A DNA stretch of 64,000 nt from JBFIHF01 sp964411125. GTDB taxonomy: Bacteria > Myxococcota_A > Bradymonadia > Bradymonadales > Bradymonadaceae. A model generated the notes under the pieces. It had not been told where the DNA came from, did not search any database, and saw only the letters and a program-made list of their open reading frames with translations. Positions 25,107-34,114 of the stretch are shown in pieces; position 1 is the first letter of the stretch; the number at the start of each line of letters is the position of its first letter. The DNA is taken from positions 28,193 through 92,192 of the forward strand of contig CAYPJU010000018.1 of assembly GCA_964411125.1 (NCBI GenBank), read 5' to 3'. A program made the position numbers and the translations under genes.

Positions 25107-26743
25107 TCGCCGGGCAAAATCACGCGGAGCGATACGGGTGAGGTCGCGAGATCCCGCAGCAGCATCGCGACGCGCTCCTGGGAGCCGTGCAGCCGCAGGG
25201 TCGCTCCCGGTTCGCGTCCGACCGCGCGAATGACGTCGCAAGACGCGTCGCCTTCAATCTCGATCGGATCGGGGTGTCGACGATCGGAGGCGAAGTCGAC
25301 AAAGAACGTCGTCCCACAGTCGATCGCCGAGACGTAGCCGACCGACCCGCGCAGCAGGTGCGCCATCGAATTGGCGATGTGAAGCCCCAGCCCGGCGCCC
25401 CCCGTCGACTCCTCGTCCTGCTCGAACGCCTCGAAGACGCGATCGCGGATCGTCCGTGGGACGCCGGGCCCGTCGTCGTGGACCCAGAGGCGCACGACGT
25501 CGCCGCGGGCCGTCGCCCCGACCGTGACGACACCGCCTGCTCGGGTGTAGCGGATGGCATTGGCGAGGAAGTTGCCCACGACGTGGCGAAGAAGGTCCGG
25601 GTCGGTGCTGAGGGCGACCTCCTCTGTCGCGTCCTCGATCGTCACTCCGCGGGCGAGGGCGAGGCCCTGGTGGTCCTCCACCACGCCGTGGACGAAGTCG
25701 GGGAGCTGCACGTCGCGGGGGGAGACCCGGAGTTTTCCGACGGACAGCTTCTCGAAGTCGAGGACCTCGTCCACGAGCCGCTCGAGGCGCTCGGCGTTCC
25801 GGAGCGCGATCTGCGCGAATCGCTTGGTCTCGTCGGGGATCGGTCCGGTCACCCCTTCCGCGATCAGGCTCAGCGAACCGACGATCGAGGTGAGGGGGGT
25901 GCGGAGTTCGTGATTCACCATCGACACGAACTGGGCCTTCATGCGGTCGAGGCGCTCGCGCTCGGTGACGTCGCGGAAGATCGAGTGAGTGCCGACCGCT
26001 CGCTCTTCCACGAAACGGCAAGACAGCGTTCCTTCCACCCATCGCTTCTGACCGTTCGCGGTGACGAACGTCGCGCGGATCGACTGGCGCTCCGGCCCCC
26101 CTTCGCACCGAAACAACCCGACGAGGTGTTGGTGCTTCGATCCGAGGATCGATTCCATGCTCAGATCGAGCACCTGGTCCTCGGAGTACCCGAGGGTCCG
26201 CATCCAGGCGTCGTTGACGAAGACCAACCGTCCCTGGGCGTTCGTGGACTGGATGAGGTCGGTCGAGTTCTCGTAGAGCTCGCGGTAGAGCTGTTTGCTC
26301 TGCTTGAGCAGCGATTCGGTCGAACGCAAGCTCTCGGCCAGCCCGGGGAGCCCGCCGGCGTGCGCGCCTTCGCCTGTCGTGGGGGTCTCTATCCACGCAT
26401 GCCCCACCCAGCGATCGTCGTCGAACAGCGGGATTCCGAGGCTCTCCACCCGGACCAGATCCCCGAAGCTGTCGCGATATTCGGCGACCGAGCGCGAGAA
26501 TTGGCCGGGCGCGAGCGTGGGCCCTTCCTCACGAAGTGCGGCGAGCGCAGCACCGACGATGTCGTTGAGGTCGAGGCCGAGCATCGACAGAAAGGGCTCG
26601 TTGGCGGAGCAGACATCGAAGTCTGCCGTCGTCAACACGACCGGGAGAGGGAAGTCGACCGCTGCTTCTCGCAGTCGTGCGATGGGGAGGGGGCTGTCGC
26701 TCGACACGGCGTTCCATTTGGTGGTTGGTGAAAGATCCAGCAT
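25049..26743 (-). CDS. PAS-domain sensor histidine kinase, soluble
   Basis: A 564-residue histidine kinase with no transmembrane helix. It has two PAS domains (about 30-140 and 165-285; the second has STNAQGRLVFVNDAWMRTLGY), a HisKA domain with the phospho-His in SMVNHELRTPLTSI, and a HATPase domain with N-box NFLANAIRYTRAGG, DDGPGVP and GGAGLGLHIA. A tail of about 55 residues follows. It would sense an intracellular cue and phosphorylate the regulator encoded divergently 39 bases away. The ATG lacks a clear ribosome site, so an upstream GTG start is possible. Its 3' end overlaps the LysM-FecR gene on the other strand. Confidence 0.92.
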   Translation of the reverse strand: MLDLSPTTKWNAVSSDSPLPIARLREAAVDFPLPVVLTTADFDVCSANEPFLSMLGLDLNDIVGAALAALREEGPTLAPGQFSRSVAEYRDSFGDLVRVESLGIPLFDDDRWVGHAWIETPTTGEGAHAGGLPGLAESLRSTESLLKQSKQLYRELYENSTDLIQSTNAQGRLVFVNDAWMRTLGYSEDQVLDLSMESILGSKHQHLVGLFRCEGGPERQSIRATFVTANGQKRWVEGTLSCRFVEERAVGTHSIFRDVTERERLDRMKAQFVSMVNHELRTPLTSIVGSLSLIAEGVTGPIPDETKRFAQIALRNAERLERLVDEVLDFEKLSVGKLRVSPRDVQLPDFVHGVVEDHQGLALARGVTIEDATEEVALSTDPDLLRHVVGNFLANAIRYTRAGGVVTVGATARGDVVRLWVHDDGPGVPRTIRDRVFEAFEQDEESTGGAGLGLHIANSMAHLLRGSVGYVSAIDCGTTFFVDFASDRRHPDPIEIEGDASCDVIRAVGREPGATLRLHGSQERVAMLLRDLATSPVSLRVILPGDYSGVVPARAGLEFVPSDT

Positions 26744-26782
26744 AGTGAGGAGATACGACGAAGCAACGAAGAGGGTGACACC

Positions 26783-27481
26783 ATGCGAATCCTCGTGGTC
26801 GACGACGACCCCGACGTGCTCGCGGTCGTGACGGCGACGCTCGCCGCACAGAAGTTCGACGTGGATACAGCGACGAGTGGGGAGAGCGCCGTGCGCAAGT
26901 TCGCCGAGGTCGACTACGACCTCGTGGTGCTCGACGTCATGATGGAGCGACGTGATGCCGGCCACACGACGCTGAGAGCGATACGAAGGCTCGATCGCGA
27001 CGTGCCGGTGATCTTTCTCACTGCGCGGGCGACGGAGGTCGACGTGGTGGTCGGGTTGGAGCTCGGCGCGGACGACTACCTCGTCAAGCCGTTCCGAAGC
27101 CGCGAGCTCGTCGCGAGAGTTCACGCGGCGCTGCGCCGAAGCTTCCCCACGTCCGGCGAAGTCCGCGAAGAGGCCTGGGTGTTCGGCGAGCTGCAGGTCG
27201 ATCCGGGACGGCTCGAGATTCGAGGGCCCGGCGGAACTGAAGAGCTGTCACGAATCGAGTTCCTATTGGTCAAGGTCCTGGTGACCCACGCGGGGGTCCC
27301 GCTGAGCCGCGAGCGCATCGCACGCGAGGTCTACGGGGACGCCGACGAGGTCAACGACCGTACGATCGACAGCCACATCCGTCGGTTGCGCGCGAAGATC
27401 GCCACCGTGGGGGAAGACCCGATCGAGACGGTGCGCGGGGTCGGCTACCGCATCGAAGCGATCCCCGAAGCAGACGGGTGA
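26783..27481 (+). CDS. OmpR-family response regulator
   Basis: A 232-residue two-component regulator. The receiver domain has the acidic pair Asp8/Asp9, phospho-acceptor Asp51 in VVLDVMM, Thr80 and Lys102 in LVKPF. The C-terminal winged-helix domain (about 130-228) ends with the typical VNDRTIDSHIRRLRAKI and VRGVGYRIE. GAGGG seven bases before the ATG supports the start. It is divergent from the PAS histidine kinase, its probable partner, with only 39 bases between the starts, so its promoter probably lies within the kinase reading frame. Confidence 0.95.
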   Translation: MRILVVDDDPDVLAVVTATLAAQKFDVDTATSGESAVRKFAEVDYDLVVLDVMMERRDAGHTTLRAIRRLDRDVPVIFLTARATEVDVVVGLELGADDYLVKPFRSRELVARVHAALRRSFPTSGEVREEAWVFGELQVDPGRLEIRGPGGTEELSRIEFLLVKVLVTHAGVPLSRERIAREVYGDADEVNDRTIDSHIRRLRAKIATVGEDPIETVRGVGYRIEAIPEADG

Positions 27482-27564
27482 CCTCCCCCGATTCTTTGCG
27501 AAGAGTCTCGTTGGCAACCCCGTGAGCAACGACGATGATGGGGCGACCCAGCGTGAGGTGAACT

Positions 27565-28293
27565 GTGCCATCGTTTCGACCATCGGAAGACACCGAGATT
27601 CACTGGTACGAGGACGGAGACCCCGACGGGTTCCCACTGCTCTGCATCGCCCCGGGCGGAATGCGGTCGGCGGCCGAGAAGTGGACGGCGATGCCGTGGA
27701 ACCCCAAGACCGAGCTGGAACATTTTCGAATCATCGAGATGGATCAGCGGAACGCCGGCGCATCCGTCGCGCCCGTTCGCGCTGGCGACGGCTGGCACGT
27801 CTACCGAGACGACCAGTTGGCGTTGCTCGATCACCTCGGCATCCAGGAGTGCCACGTGCTGGGGATGTGCATCGGTGGACCGTACGTCTTCGGGCTTCTC
27901 AAGGCCGCTCCGGACCGGTTTCGCGCCGCGGTAGTGCTGCAGCCGGTCGGCATCGACGAAAACAGAGAAGCGCTGGAGGCGATGTTCGACGCGTGGCGAG
28001 ACGACATCGCGGAGGTCCACCCCGAAGCGGACGACGCGGTCTGGGACGCTTTTCGAGCGGCGATGTGGGGCGGTGATTTCGTCCTCACGGCGACCGCCGA
28101 AGAGTTGGCCGCGATCTCGACACCGACGCTGGTGCTGATGGGCAACGACCTCTATCACCCCGAGTCGATCTCGCGGGCGGTCGTGGACGCGATGCCGAAC
28201 GCGACGCTGGTGGAGCGATGGAAAGCACCGGGGCTCGTCGAGTCGACCACCCACCGCGTGCGCGAGTTCCTCGCCGAGCAGACCCCGGACTGA
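27565..28293 (+). CDS. Alpha/beta hydrolase with cysteine nucleophile
   Basis: A 242-residue cytoplasmic alpha/beta-hydrolase. The nucleophile elbow reads GMCIGG, so Cys replaces the usual Ser, as in dienelactone hydrolases. The oxyanion region is CIAPGGM, a candidate acid is Asp in LVLMGNDLYHPES, and a late His (TTHRVREFL) could complete a triad. Start is GTG with GAGG six bases upstream. It stands 83 bases after the response regulator and could be in the same transcript. The Cys nucleophile may mean an unusual substrate such as a lactone or thioester; the substrate is unknown. Confidence 0.85.
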   Translation: MPSFRPSEDTEIHWYEDGDPDGFPLLCIAPGGMRSAAEKWTAMPWNPKTELEHFRIIEMDQRNAGASVAPVRAGDGWHVYRDDQLALLDHLGIQECHVLGMCIGGPYVFGLLKAAPDRFRAAVVLQPVGIDENREALEAMFDAWRDDIAEVHPEADDAVWDAFRAAMWGGDFVLTATAEELAAISTPTLVLMGNDLYHPESISRAVVDAMPNATLVERWKAPGLVESTTHRVREFLAEQTPD

Positions 28294-28402
28294 CCTCCGG
28301 CCGGATTTTCTGCTCGGCCTCGTCGTATCCTGCGAGCGAGCCTCGTGAATCGGGACGAGCAGTCGTGTAGCGTTACGACGAACCCTTCACGTGGACGATC
28401 CG

Positions 28403-29257
28403 ATGCGACTCGACCGCCGAGCAACTCTCGTCATAACCCTCTTCGTCTCCATCGCCTTGTCGGGGTGCACCGCCACGGCAGCCAAGGACGGTGACGCGGG
28501 GGCGGACCTGGGCGCAGAGACCTCCGTGGACGCGGGCAGCGATGCGCAAGCCCCGGACAGCGCGACCCAGGAGTGTGACGCGCCATCCCCCGGCTGCGGA
28601 GAGTGCCAGGCGCCGGTCTGTGAAGCGGGGAGTTGGACCTGTGTCGGAACCCCTTGCGAGAACCCGCTCGATTGCGACGAACCGGCGCCGGATTGCAGCG
28701 TCTTGTGCGAAGGGGGCGGGCAGGCTCTCTGTGACGAAGGAGAGTGGGTTTGCAACGATTTCGACGGCTACGAGTGCGACACGCCGATGTGCTCGACCAG
28801 CTCCACCAGCACGCTCTCGGGCGTCAGTATCGAGATCGGCTCCGACCGTTGCATCTGGACCCTCGCCGAGGTGGCTGCAGGGATCGAGATTCCGTACACG
28901 GTGCGAATCACCGATGCCCGGACGATCGAGCCCGCTTCGCAGCAAAACGGTTGTGACGAGCCGGGGGAGAGCGGCCTTCGGCTGCGCGAGAGCGTCGCGG
29001 GCGACGGTCAGGCGTACTGCATCTGCGACGTCGGGCTCTGCGACGATCAACCCATCTCGGTCGACCTCGTACCCGGTGAGTACCAGCTCGCGTTCGCGTG
29101 GGACGGGGTGAACTGGGGAGGACCGTCGGACACCGGAAACCCGAAGGGGGAACCCTTCCCCGCCGGTCGATACACCGTGGAAGTGCGCGGTATCGGGGAA
29201 GCGGACGGCCAAGAATACGAGGTCGTCGCCACCTCGGAGATCATCCTCACGAATTGA
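28403..29257 (+). CDS. Cys-rich hypothetical lipoprotein
   Basis: A 284-residue lipoprotein with lipobox LSGC, an Asp/Ala-rich linker (DAGADLGAETSVDAGSD) and a Cys-rich section of about 80 residues containing some 16 Cys. A C-terminal beta domain follows, with SVDLVPGEYQLAFAWDGVNW and GRYTVEVRGIG, which resembles FlgD-like or Ig-type domains. It is probably on the outer membrane surface. A GTG 12 bases upstream is an alternative start. It converges with the lipase-like lipoprotein gene, 27 bases away. Function unknown. Confidence 0.75.
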   Translation: MRLDRRATLVITLFVSIALSGCTATAAKDGDAGADLGAETSVDAGSDAQAPDSATQECDAPSPGCGECQAPVCEAGSWTCVGTPCENPLDCDEPAPDCSVLCEGGGQALCDEGEWVCNDFDGYECDTPMCSTSSTSTLSGVSIEIGSDRCIWTLAEVAAGIEIPYTVRITDARTIEPASQQNGCDEPGESGLRLRESVAGDGQAYCICDVGLCDDQPISVDLVPGEYQLAFAWDGVNWGGPSDTGNPKGEPFPAGRYTVEVRGIGEADGQEYEVVATSEIILTN

Positions 29258-29284
29258 CGTCGAGCGCTGGCTCGCGGACAGCCG

Positions 29285-30811
29285 TCAGTCGCACGCCGGT
29301 ATCTCGCCCTGCGGACAGGGGGGCAACGATGCCCCGGAGAGGAGCGCATCGCCCCAGGCCCAGGCGTACCCTCCCGCTTCGAGGGTGATGTCGATGTTGT
29401 TCGCTCCACTCCAGAGGCAGCCGTGGGGCTTCTTGCCGTTGTCGGCCAACCATTCGTAGAGACACGCCTGCTCCTGGGGGTTCGGGCGTTCCCCGCCGAG
29501 GGCGGTGACGAAGAGGAGCTCGCCGCCGTCGGCGGCGGGGGGGACGACGTTCGCTGCCGTGCGGTCGACGAAAGCCTGGGCGGTCGCGTCGCAACTGCGG
29601 CCGTTGAGGCAGTCGACCACGTCCTGGCGAAATCCGGGTTCGATGAGCTGTCCGATCGTGTTCGGGGGCTGGTATTCGGCGGTCTCGGTAGCGAGCGTGA
29701 CCGCCAGCTCGACGAAGCAGCGGGATTCGACGGCGTCGGCGACGTGGTCCCGGACGTCGGGATGGTAGACTTCGCGAACGCGGTCGGCGCCGAAGAGATT
29801 GTAGTAGTCGGTGTAGGCGATGGTCGCCGTGACCGCGCGGGTCACCCCGACGCCGTCGACGAGCGGCAGGATGCCACCGGCACGCAGCAGTTCTGCGTAC
29901 GACTGGCGAGGGTAGGTCGTGGCGAACCCGATCGCGCCGACGAGGTCGACGTCAGGCGCGTACTCGTCGGCCAGCGCTTGCATCGCGTAGGCACCGTGCG
30001 CGCCGAGGCCTGCTCCGACGGACATCGTGGTTCCGTCGGTGACGTCGTCGTCGAAGAACCAGCGTGCGGCGACCGCCGCGTCCAACCCGCTGTGGGCGAG
30101 GTCGAGGGTGTTGGCGGCCCCCATCACACCGACGGTGCCGAGCCCCGCCTGGTCGACGGCGACCGTCGGATACCCGTTCCCCACCCACGGCAGGACGACG
30201 GAGTTCATCGCGGAGAGAAGATCGTCGCGGCGCGAAGGGGCGCAATCGTCGGGGACGGCGAGGCCCGCATGATGGGCGACGACGACCCCGTTCTTGGGCG
30301 CCACGTCGGGGATGTAGACGACCATCGTGGCGACGCCGAACGCTCCGGTCGCGCGCTTCGTGCGGTAAGCGACGACGTAGGAAGTGTAGCCGTTGTCGGT
30401 CGTCACGCCTTCGATGGGGCCGACGCGGTTCGAGACCTGTTGGGCGGACGCGGTCTCGGACTCGGCGCACGCGAGCACGGCGCCGGTCGGACCGGCGGAA
30501 ACCGGCGTCGCGTAGACCTCGTCGAGCGTCGCGTCGCACTCGATGCGTCGAGGGCCATCCGGGTTGGGCGTGTCGGGGAAGTTTGCCGAGCCACCATCGG
30601 GTACCGTCGTCGTCCCAGCGTCGTTGGGAACCGCGACGTCGTCGCCCGCGCCGCCGGCGTCACTGGAGGCGTCTCCATCGCTCCCGATGTCGACGGGCGT
30701 CCCGTTCTCGCCGAGGTCGAACCCCGCGTTGTTGCCGCCCCCTTTTCCAGGCTCCTCGCTGCACCCGACGAGCGCTGCCACGCAGACCAGCCCCACCGTC
30801 AATCGTCTCAT
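29285..30811 (-). CDS. Lipase-fold lipoprotein lacking the nucleophilic serine
   Basis: A 508-residue lipoprotein (lipobox LVGC) with a long Gly/Asp/Ala linker and an alpha/beta-hydrolase domain similar to secretory lipases, with VAYRTKRATGAFGVATMVVYIP, VVVAHHAGLAVP and GNGYPTVAVDQAGLG read in sections. Where the GxSxG elbow is expected (after TTMSV) the sequence reads GAGLGAHGAYAMQAL, so Gly stands in place of Ser. His in KPHGC and acidic residues remain near the C-terminus. It may be a non-catalytic binding protein or a divergent enzyme. The ATG has TGGAAG upstream and lies in a divergent 163-base region opposite the next lipoprotein. Confidence 0.8.
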   Translation of the reverse strand: MRRLTVGLVCVAALVGCSEEPGKGGGNNAGFDLGENGTPVDIGSDGDASSDAGGAGDDVAVPNDAGTTTVPDGGSANFPDTPNPDGPRRIECDATLDEVYATPVSAGPTGAVLACAESETASAQQVSNRVGPIEGVTTDNGYTSYVVAYRTKRATGAFGVATMVVYIPDVAPKNGVVVAHHAGLAVPDDCAPSRRDDLLSAMNSVVLPWVGNGYPTVAVDQAGLGTVGVMGAANTLDLAHSGLDAAVAARWFFDDDVTDGTTMSVGAGLGAHGAYAMQALADEYAPDVDLVGAIGFATTYPRQSYAELLRAGGILPLVDGVGVTRAVTATIAYTDYYNLFGADRVREVYHPDVRDHVADAVESRCFVELAVTLATETAEYQPPNTIGQLIEPGFRQDVVDCLNGRSCDATAQAFVDRTAANVVPPAADGGELLFVTALGGERPNPQEQACLYEWLADNGKKPHGCLWSGANNIDITLEAGGYAWAWGDALLSGASLPPCPQGEIPACD

Positions 30812-30974
30812 CGCTTCCACCACGGAAATGGGTCCATCTTCCCGTAGTGTAGTGGAAATTCCCGGCTTTTCTCCAGCGCTCTCGCTGCATTGTTCGGTTG
30901 GAGGGACGCTCGGGGTGGCGAGATTGAACCGGAAGCGGTCGGTCGCGCGATGCGTCGGCCGCAAGGAGGTTTCC

Positions 30975-31460
30975 ATGCTGCGAACGAACCAGACGATCCA
31001 TCTCGCAGCCGCACTCGTCGCGGCGCTCGCCCTGTCCTGCAAGGGGAGCGGCGTCGACCGCGGCGGCGCGGAAAACCCGCCTCCACAGCAGCCGCCTTCG
31101 TCTACGTCGGGGACCGAACTTCCCGACGAAGCGGAAGGCCCCGCGCCGGATTGTAACGACGATCTCGACTGCCGCTGTGGAAAGCTCGGAGCCGAGGCGT
31201 GCGGGACCGATTCTTCGTGCGTCCTCGTGGAAGCCATGCCTCTGCGGCCCGCGAAGGGCTGCTGGGGTGAACGCGAAGTCGTGGGTTGTCGTTCCGCAGA
31301 CGTCATGTGCGCGCAGGCTCTCACCTTCGCGATGGACGACGACGAACGCTGCTGGCTGTTCGAATCGGCCTGCGTTTCCCCCGGGTTCGAGCCCTCCCCC
31401 GAAGCCACCGGCAAGTGCGCAGAAAGAGGCGAGAAACCCTGCGAACAACCCTCGGAGTGA
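30975..31460 (+). CDS. Small Cys-rich lipoprotein
   Basis: A 161-residue lipoprotein: lipobox ALSC, Gly/Pro/Ser-rich linker to about residue 55, then a compact domain with about 11 Cys (CNDDLDCRCGKLGAEACG, GCWGEREVVGC, CWLFESACVSPG). The spacing suggests several disulfides and an extracellular or surface location. A perfect AAGGAGGT four bases before the ATG gives an unusually strong ribosome site for this window. It lies 52 bases before the next lipoprotein gene, probably in one transcript. No family recognised. Confidence 0.8.
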   Translation: MLRTNQTIHLAAALVAALALSCKGSGVDRGGAENPPPQQPPSSTSGTELPDEAEGPAPDCNDDLDCRCGKLGAEACGTDSSCVLVEAMPLRPAKGCWGEREVVGCRSADVMCAQALTFAMDDDERCWLFESACVSPGFEPSPEATGKCAERGEKPCEQPSE

Positions 31461-31512
31461 CATTCGCGTTGGGGGACCCGATTGCGGTATCGTCGGGTCA
31501 TCGGAGGCGAAG

Positions 31513-33363
31513 ATGCGAACACTCGGATGCGCAATGGTGCTCGTTGCGACAGGCGTTGTCCTGTCTTGCGGCGGGGGAGTCGAGCAGAAGGGGGACGGCG
31601 GCTCTGCTTCGAACAACGGAACCGTCTCGAACAACGGGGTCGACAACAACGGGGTCGACAACAACGGCTGCGGGGACTCGGTCTGCCCGGGAGACTGTCT
31701 GGACGACGGATGGTGCTACGCAGACCGTCACTCTCAGGCTTTCTACCAGTCGATGTGGGTGAAGTCGGTCGACGAGATATGGCTCGCCGAGCAGTTCCAA
31801 ATGGTCCGCGTCGGGTCCGGGACGACCTGGGAAGAGCGTCCGCTCCCCGAGCGGATGGAGATCCGCGACATCATCGGTCGGGGCGACGACGTCTTCGTGG
31901 CCACGCCCGATGCCGTCTGGCGTTGGAACGGCGCCGGCTGGGACCAGGAGACGGTCGTCGCCGAGCTTCCCGACGGCCGCGGCTTCACGTCGTTCGCGGC
32001 CGATCACACCACCTCCGAAATCTTCCTCGGAAGTGACGCGGCGATCCTCGAGCGTCGAGACGGTGTCTGGCAGGTCCACGGTTGGGCGGAAGGACCACTG
32101 CGACGAAACGTCGCCAATTGCGACGGGCAGCGATGGTTCCCGATCGAACACCCCGTGCAGTTCGCGGCACCGGATGCGCCACGCGCGCACGGGATTCCCG
32201 ACTACAATCTCTTCGGCATGTCCGGCCACCTCACGGATGGCACCCTGGTCGGAGGCGGGGAGCACGTCGTGATGTTCGACGACCAGGGCTGGTCGACCGT
32301 CCCGTCGCGTTTCCTGAACCGCGTGAAAGGGGTCGGCGGTACGGGGCCTCACGACGTCTGGCTCGTCGTGAGCACCGACGAGATCATGCACTACGACGGC
32401 ACCTACTGGCGGAACCTCGGCGACTTCACCGCCGACCACCCGGTGGGCGTTCTCGGCTTGGAGCCAGGGGTGGGGCGCATGATCAGTCGCGACGGGAAGC
32501 TGACGACGATCACCGGCGACGGATCGGTCGAGGACATCACCCCCGGACCAGGGTTGGCCGTCAACGAGGACCGACCAGTCCAAGTCGTCTCGGCGGGCGA
32601 GTTTTACGTCTCCACTGGAACCGCGGTGCATCGCTGGACGGAGGCGGTCGGGTGGAGCCGCGTCGCGAGCGAGCCGCGTGGGCTCGTGTCGATGTGGTTC
32701 GCGGCGCCCGATGACGGGTGGTTCGTCGCCGAGCGTGGTGACGTCGAGCGCACGGACGGAGCGACCTCCACGGGCGTCGATCTCCCGAACTGGGCGTCGG
32801 GAGTCGAGTGGACGACGGTCCGCGGCTCGTCGTCGTCGAACGTCTGGCTCGCTTCGGAATCCGTCGTTGCACAGTTCGACGGCACGAGCTGGACGCAGCA
32901 CCCCGACTTCGCAGCGGGCGGGACGGGGGGAGTGGGGCGCACCCATCTCTCCGTCTCCGACGACTTCACGATTGCGTGGCGCGCACACGACGCGTTCCTC
33001 TGGGACGGGGCTTCGTGGAGCCCCGTCGGGCGGCGCTCGGGGCTCGGTGGCGTCGGCTGCGAGGGGGGCGAGTTGTTCACTGTCGGGGGGCACGAACTCG
33101 GTATGTTCGTAGGGTCCCCGGACAATCCTTCCATCGACGGCGAGTCGTTCCCGGAGTACTCGCTCTGGCGTTCGTGGATGACTTCGAAAGACGACGTCTG
33201 GGTGATCGGCCAGAACCAGACGGGGAGGGTCCGGAAGTTCGACGGCGACGGGTGGGCGGTGTCGCTGGCGAACCCCGGCCTGCAGCTCGCCGACATCGAG
33301 TTCCTCCCCGACGGCACCGGTTTCCTCCTCGGGACGACGGAGCTCCTCACGCGCGACCCCTGA
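31513..33363 (+). CDS. Surface lipoprotein with predicted beta-propeller
   Basis: A 616-residue lipoprotein (lipobox VLSC) with a linker of repeated NNG triplets (SNNGTVSNNGVDNNGVDNNG), then a Cys cluster (CGDSVCPGDCLDDGWC) and about 550 residues of short, Trp-containing beta repeats such as VWRWNGAGWDQE, MHYDGTYWRNLGD, VAQFDGTSWTQH and LWDGASWSP. Those repeats predict a multi-bladed propeller. No catalytic motif is visible; propellers of this kind usually bind ligands or proteins at the cell surface. GGAGG lies five bases before the ATG. It follows the small Cys-rich lipoprotein gene and precedes another exported or membrane protein. Confidence 0.8.
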   Translation: MRTLGCAMVLVATGVVLSCGGGVEQKGDGGSASNNGTVSNNGVDNNGVDNNGCGDSVCPGDCLDDGWCYADRHSQAFYQSMWVKSVDEIWLAEQFQMVRVGSGTTWEERPLPERMEIRDIIGRGDDVFVATPDAVWRWNGAGWDQETVVAELPDGRGFTSFAADHTTSEIFLGSDAAILERRDGVWQVHGWAEGPLRRNVANCDGQRWFPIEHPVQFAAPDAPRAHGIPDYNLFGMSGHLTDGTLVGGGEHVVMFDDQGWSTVPSRFLNRVKGVGGTGPHDVWLVVSTDEIMHYDGTYWRNLGDFTADHPVGVLGLEPGVGRMISRDGKLTTITGDGSVEDITPGPGLAVNEDRPVQVVSAGEFYVSTGTAVHRWTEAVGWSRVASEPRGLVSMWFAAPDDGWFVAERGDVERTDGATSTGVDLPNWASGVEWTTVRGSSSSNVWLASESVVAQFDGTSWTQHPDFAAGGTGGVGRTHLSVSDDFTIAWRAHDAFLWDGASWSPVGRRSGLGGVGCEGGELFTVGGHELGMFVGSPDNPSIDGESFPEYSLWRSWMTSKDDVWVIGQNQTGRVRKFDGDGWAVSLANPGLQLADIEFLPDGTGFLLGTTELLTRDP

Positions 33364-33424
33364 CTGCGGAATAGAAGGGGGCCCTCGGAGCGTTTTTCTC
33401 CTGCCTTCCAGGGAGGAGGAGCCG

Positions 33425-34045
33425 TTGGCTGTCACACCGAAACTGCTCACTGAGCGAACCGCGATTTTCGCGGCCGTGCTCGTCGGACTTCTGCTCGCTT
33501 CGGCATGGGCGGTTGTCGAGCTGTTGCCCGACCGGCCGCTGGTGCTTCCCGAAGAGATCGAGCTCGAGCCGACCCCGCCTCCCCGGCTGTCGACCGCTCC
33601 TCACGCCGAGCTCGATACGCCATTTCATCCCGGGGCACATCCGGACGACCCGCGTCGATGCGCAGAGCTGCGCGATGCGGTCGTCGCGACGTGGCTCGAC
33701 TCGAAGGACGCGGCTGCCGTCGCGAGCCTGATTGACGATTACATGTCCGAGAACTGCCCCAGCGCCGTCCACCAGGGAGACTGGCGGATCAACGCACAGA
33801 TTCTCGGTGTCGGCACGGTCTTCGAGGCCGCCCGCGGGGAGATGCCGGCCGGTGCGGAGCCGGATCGGGCGACGCATCTGCAGGCCGTAGCCGCGTCGAC
33901 GTTTGCGGTCATCAACCCGGAATCGATGTGCTTCGACGCGTTCGACTACGATCCCGCGGAGGCATCGCTCGATGAGGCAGGCCCGACCGCCCGGACGATC
34001 GAGCTCGAGGCGCTCGTCGAACGGTGCAAGGCCGCCTTCCGCTGA
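33425..34045 (+). CDS. Single-pass membrane hypothetical protein
   Basis: A 206-residue protein with an N-terminal transmembrane helix (AAVLVGLLLASAWAVVELL), a Pro-rich periplasmic linker and a helical domain with four Cys (RRCAELRD, SENCPSA, ESMCFDAF, VERCKAAF). It starts with TTG, strongly supported by GGAGGAGGAG a few bases upstream. No family recognised. It lies 69 bases before the large kinase-ATPase gene on the same strand. Confidence 0.7.
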   Translation: MAVTPKLLTERTAIFAAVLVGLLLASAWAVVELLPDRPLVLPEEIELEPTPPPRLSTAPHAELDTPFHPGAHPDDPRRCAELRDAVVATWLDSKDAAAVASLIDDYMSENCPSAVHQGDWRINAQILGVGTVFEAARGEMPAGAEPDRATHLQAVAASTFAVINPESMCFDAFDYDPAEASLDEAGPTARTIELEALVERCKAAFR

Positions 34046-34114
34046 ACCGCGTCCCGCCTCTTCCCGCTGCCTTCCACGCTGGCGCCCCCCGCCTCCGGGA
34101 CGTACGCTTCCCCC

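Noticed and set aside
29423..30847. A 474-residue plus-strand frame opposite the lipase-like lipoprotein
   Set aside because: The minus strand has a lipobox and an alpha/beta-hydrolase pattern; the plus frame is Val/Asp/Arg-rich without motifs.
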